From assembly GCF_000428905.1 (NCBI RefSeq), contig NZ_AUAV01000008.1:1-64000 (forward strand): 64,000 nucleotides of DNA. The letters run 5' to 3'. Below the pieces are notes generated by a model. The model saw only the letters and a program-made list of their open reading frames with translations. It was not told where the DNA came from and made no database searches. This DNA is from Brumicola pallidula DSM 14239 = ACAM 615. GTDB taxonomy: Bacteria > Pseudomonadota > Gammaproteobacteria > Enterobacterales > Alteromonadaceae. Numbering within the stretch: the stretch's first letter is position 1; every line of letters starts with the position of its first letter. The translations under genes and the position numbers were made by a program. Below, in pieces: positions 63,236-64,000 of the stretch.

Positions 63236-64000
63236 CTGTTGAGCGTCACAGGCTGCCACAGAGCTTTCTAATAAGTTAAGCCATTCACTACCGAATTCAC
63301 TAATGAACCATCCTCGCATGTTACTAGCAGCATTTTTAAAGGCTTGTTTTTCAGCTACCGAAGGGCGATAAATAGTACCGCCTGCCTGTTCAAAGATTTT
63401 GTAAGAATTCTCTTCCTCAGTTGCAACCAGATTGTTTGCTGCAGCCTGTTGTTTCTTAAAGCCGTCTTGAATAATCGATTGAATATCGCTTGGTAGCGTT
63501 TGCCAAACCGGTTCTGAAAACCACCATAACGTTGCCATGTATGAGTGGCCATCGAGTATAATGTACTTCAAATGCTCTTGCAGCTTGGCCCCGATGATAT
63601 CTTGTATTCCATTTTTACTGCCCTCTACTACGCCTGTTGCCAATGCAGTATAGAGTTCAGCCCATGAAATTGGCGTAGGGTTTGCCCCCAATTGTTTAAC
63701 CAATTGTTGTTGGATCTCTGCTGGTGTGGTTCTAATTTTCTGGCCTTTCAAATCATCCGGTGTGTGTATCGGTTTTTTAGTGGTGGCAAAATTACGCCAG
63801 CCACCCGTGTTGGCAATACCGATAAGTCGAATTTTCAATGAGCGCTCCAATACGCTTTGTCTTATTTTGTCTAGCATTGGACCATTCAGTACACATATCG
63901 CTTGTTTGTCACTTGTAAATACATAAGGTAAATCTAGGACCTGAGCAGGTGCGAAAAAATTACCGGTGCCGCCAGCTGTGCTTGGAAACATTTCTAGTAC
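63233..64000 (-). CDS. TRAP transporter substrate-binding protein DctP, C-terminal part (cut by window edge)
   Basis: The frame is open to the window end (in-frame codons continue past the first internal Met), so about 255 residues of the C-terminal part are seen. Typical DctP features: DLPYVFTS, RLIGIANTGGWRNFATTKKPIHTPDDLKGQKIRTTPAEIQQQLVKQLGANPTPISWAELYTALATGVVEGSKNG (key part: the conserved Arg of GQKIR and the segment after it), and a C-terminal helix. Periplasmic carboxylate- or amino-acid-derivative-binding protein. The stop codon lies inside an 8-bp tandem repeat. The membrane subunits are not in the window. Confidence 0.87.
   Translation of the reverse strand, partial: VLEMFPSTAGGTGNFFAPAQVLDLPYVFTSDKQAICVLNGPMLDKIRQSVLERSLKIRLIGIANTGGWRNFATTKKPIHTPDDLKGQKIRTTPAEIQQQLVKQLGANPTPISWAELYTALATGVVEGSKNGIQDIIGAKLQEHLKYIILDGHSYMATLWWFSEPVWQTLPSDIQSIIQDGFKKQQAAANNLVATEEENSYKIFEQAGGTIYRPSVAEKQAFKNAASNMRGWFISEFGSEWLNLLESSVAACDAQQ

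Noticed and set aside
1-64000. Search by eye for rRNA, tRNA, CRISPR arrays and phage genes
   Set aside because: Nothing supportable was seen; the tandem repeats found lack the spacer structure of CRISPR arrays.

Overview
The window looks like chromosome of a marine, AT-leaning gammaproteobacterium of the Alteromonadales (Glaciecola/Paraglaciecola-like). This rests on protein character only: several large TonB-dependent receptors, a TPR-sulfotransferase, acpH, tpm and a Pseudomonas-like quinoprotein ethanol-oxidation locus. I saw no rRNA, tRNA or CRISPR array.

Layout. 1-341: right end of an IS200/IS605-type element joined in frame to the C-terminal half of a LuxR/NarL response regulator. 385-5419 (minus): PQQ biosynthesis genes pqqA-B-C-D-E-F, with an intrinsic terminator between pqqA and pqqB. 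5529-15275: mixed housekeeping and accessory genes (proline iminopeptidase, MocR regulator with divergent EamA transporter, DTW-domain tRNA modifier, moaB, benE-like transporter, PhyH dioxygenase, acpH, tpm, thioesterase). 15268-32284: a quinoprotein alcohol-oxidation locus. It holds an ErcA-like Fe-alcohol dehydrogenase; a four-gene ABC set (permease, ATPase, beta-propeller, binding protein) matching PedA1A2BC/Lut lanthanide transport; a PedF-like cytochrome c; a XoxJ-like periplasmic protein; a PQQ dehydrogenase with the lanthanide-type Asp-x-Asp signature; an ExaC-type aldehyde dehydrogenase; a NosR-like flavin/Fe-S membrane protein; and a FIST protein, hybrid kinase and response regulator. 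32475-38792 (minus): a porin, then a TonB receptor followed by a NitT/TauT-type ABC importer.

39707-59157: a catabolic block. LysR and LuxR regulators precede a plus-strand operon of TonB receptor, TPR-sulfotransferase, TIM-barrel protein, AruI-like 2-ketoarginine decarboxylase, D-2-hydroxyacid dehydrogenase, YjiH-like transporter, and a three-component Rieske oxygenase (oxygenase, reductase, ferredoxin). A convergent minus-strand operon carries a guanidine deiminase-family enzyme, an M20 N-carbamoyl hydrolase, an aldehyde dehydrogenase and an AruH-like arginine:pyruvate transaminase. Together these suggest an arginine-transaminase pathway in which guanidinobutyrase is replaced by deiminase plus carbamoylase. 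59413-64000: LysR regulator, a third TonB receptor, and the C-terminal part of a TRAP binding protein cut by the window edge.

How they work together (inference). PQQ made at the left end serves the predicted lanthanide-dependent alcohol dehydrogenase. Electrons would pass to cytochrome c, the aldehyde product to the aldehyde dehydrogenase, and the metal would enter through one or both ABC systems. The right half is a second, separate module for a guanidino or N-methylated amino compound.
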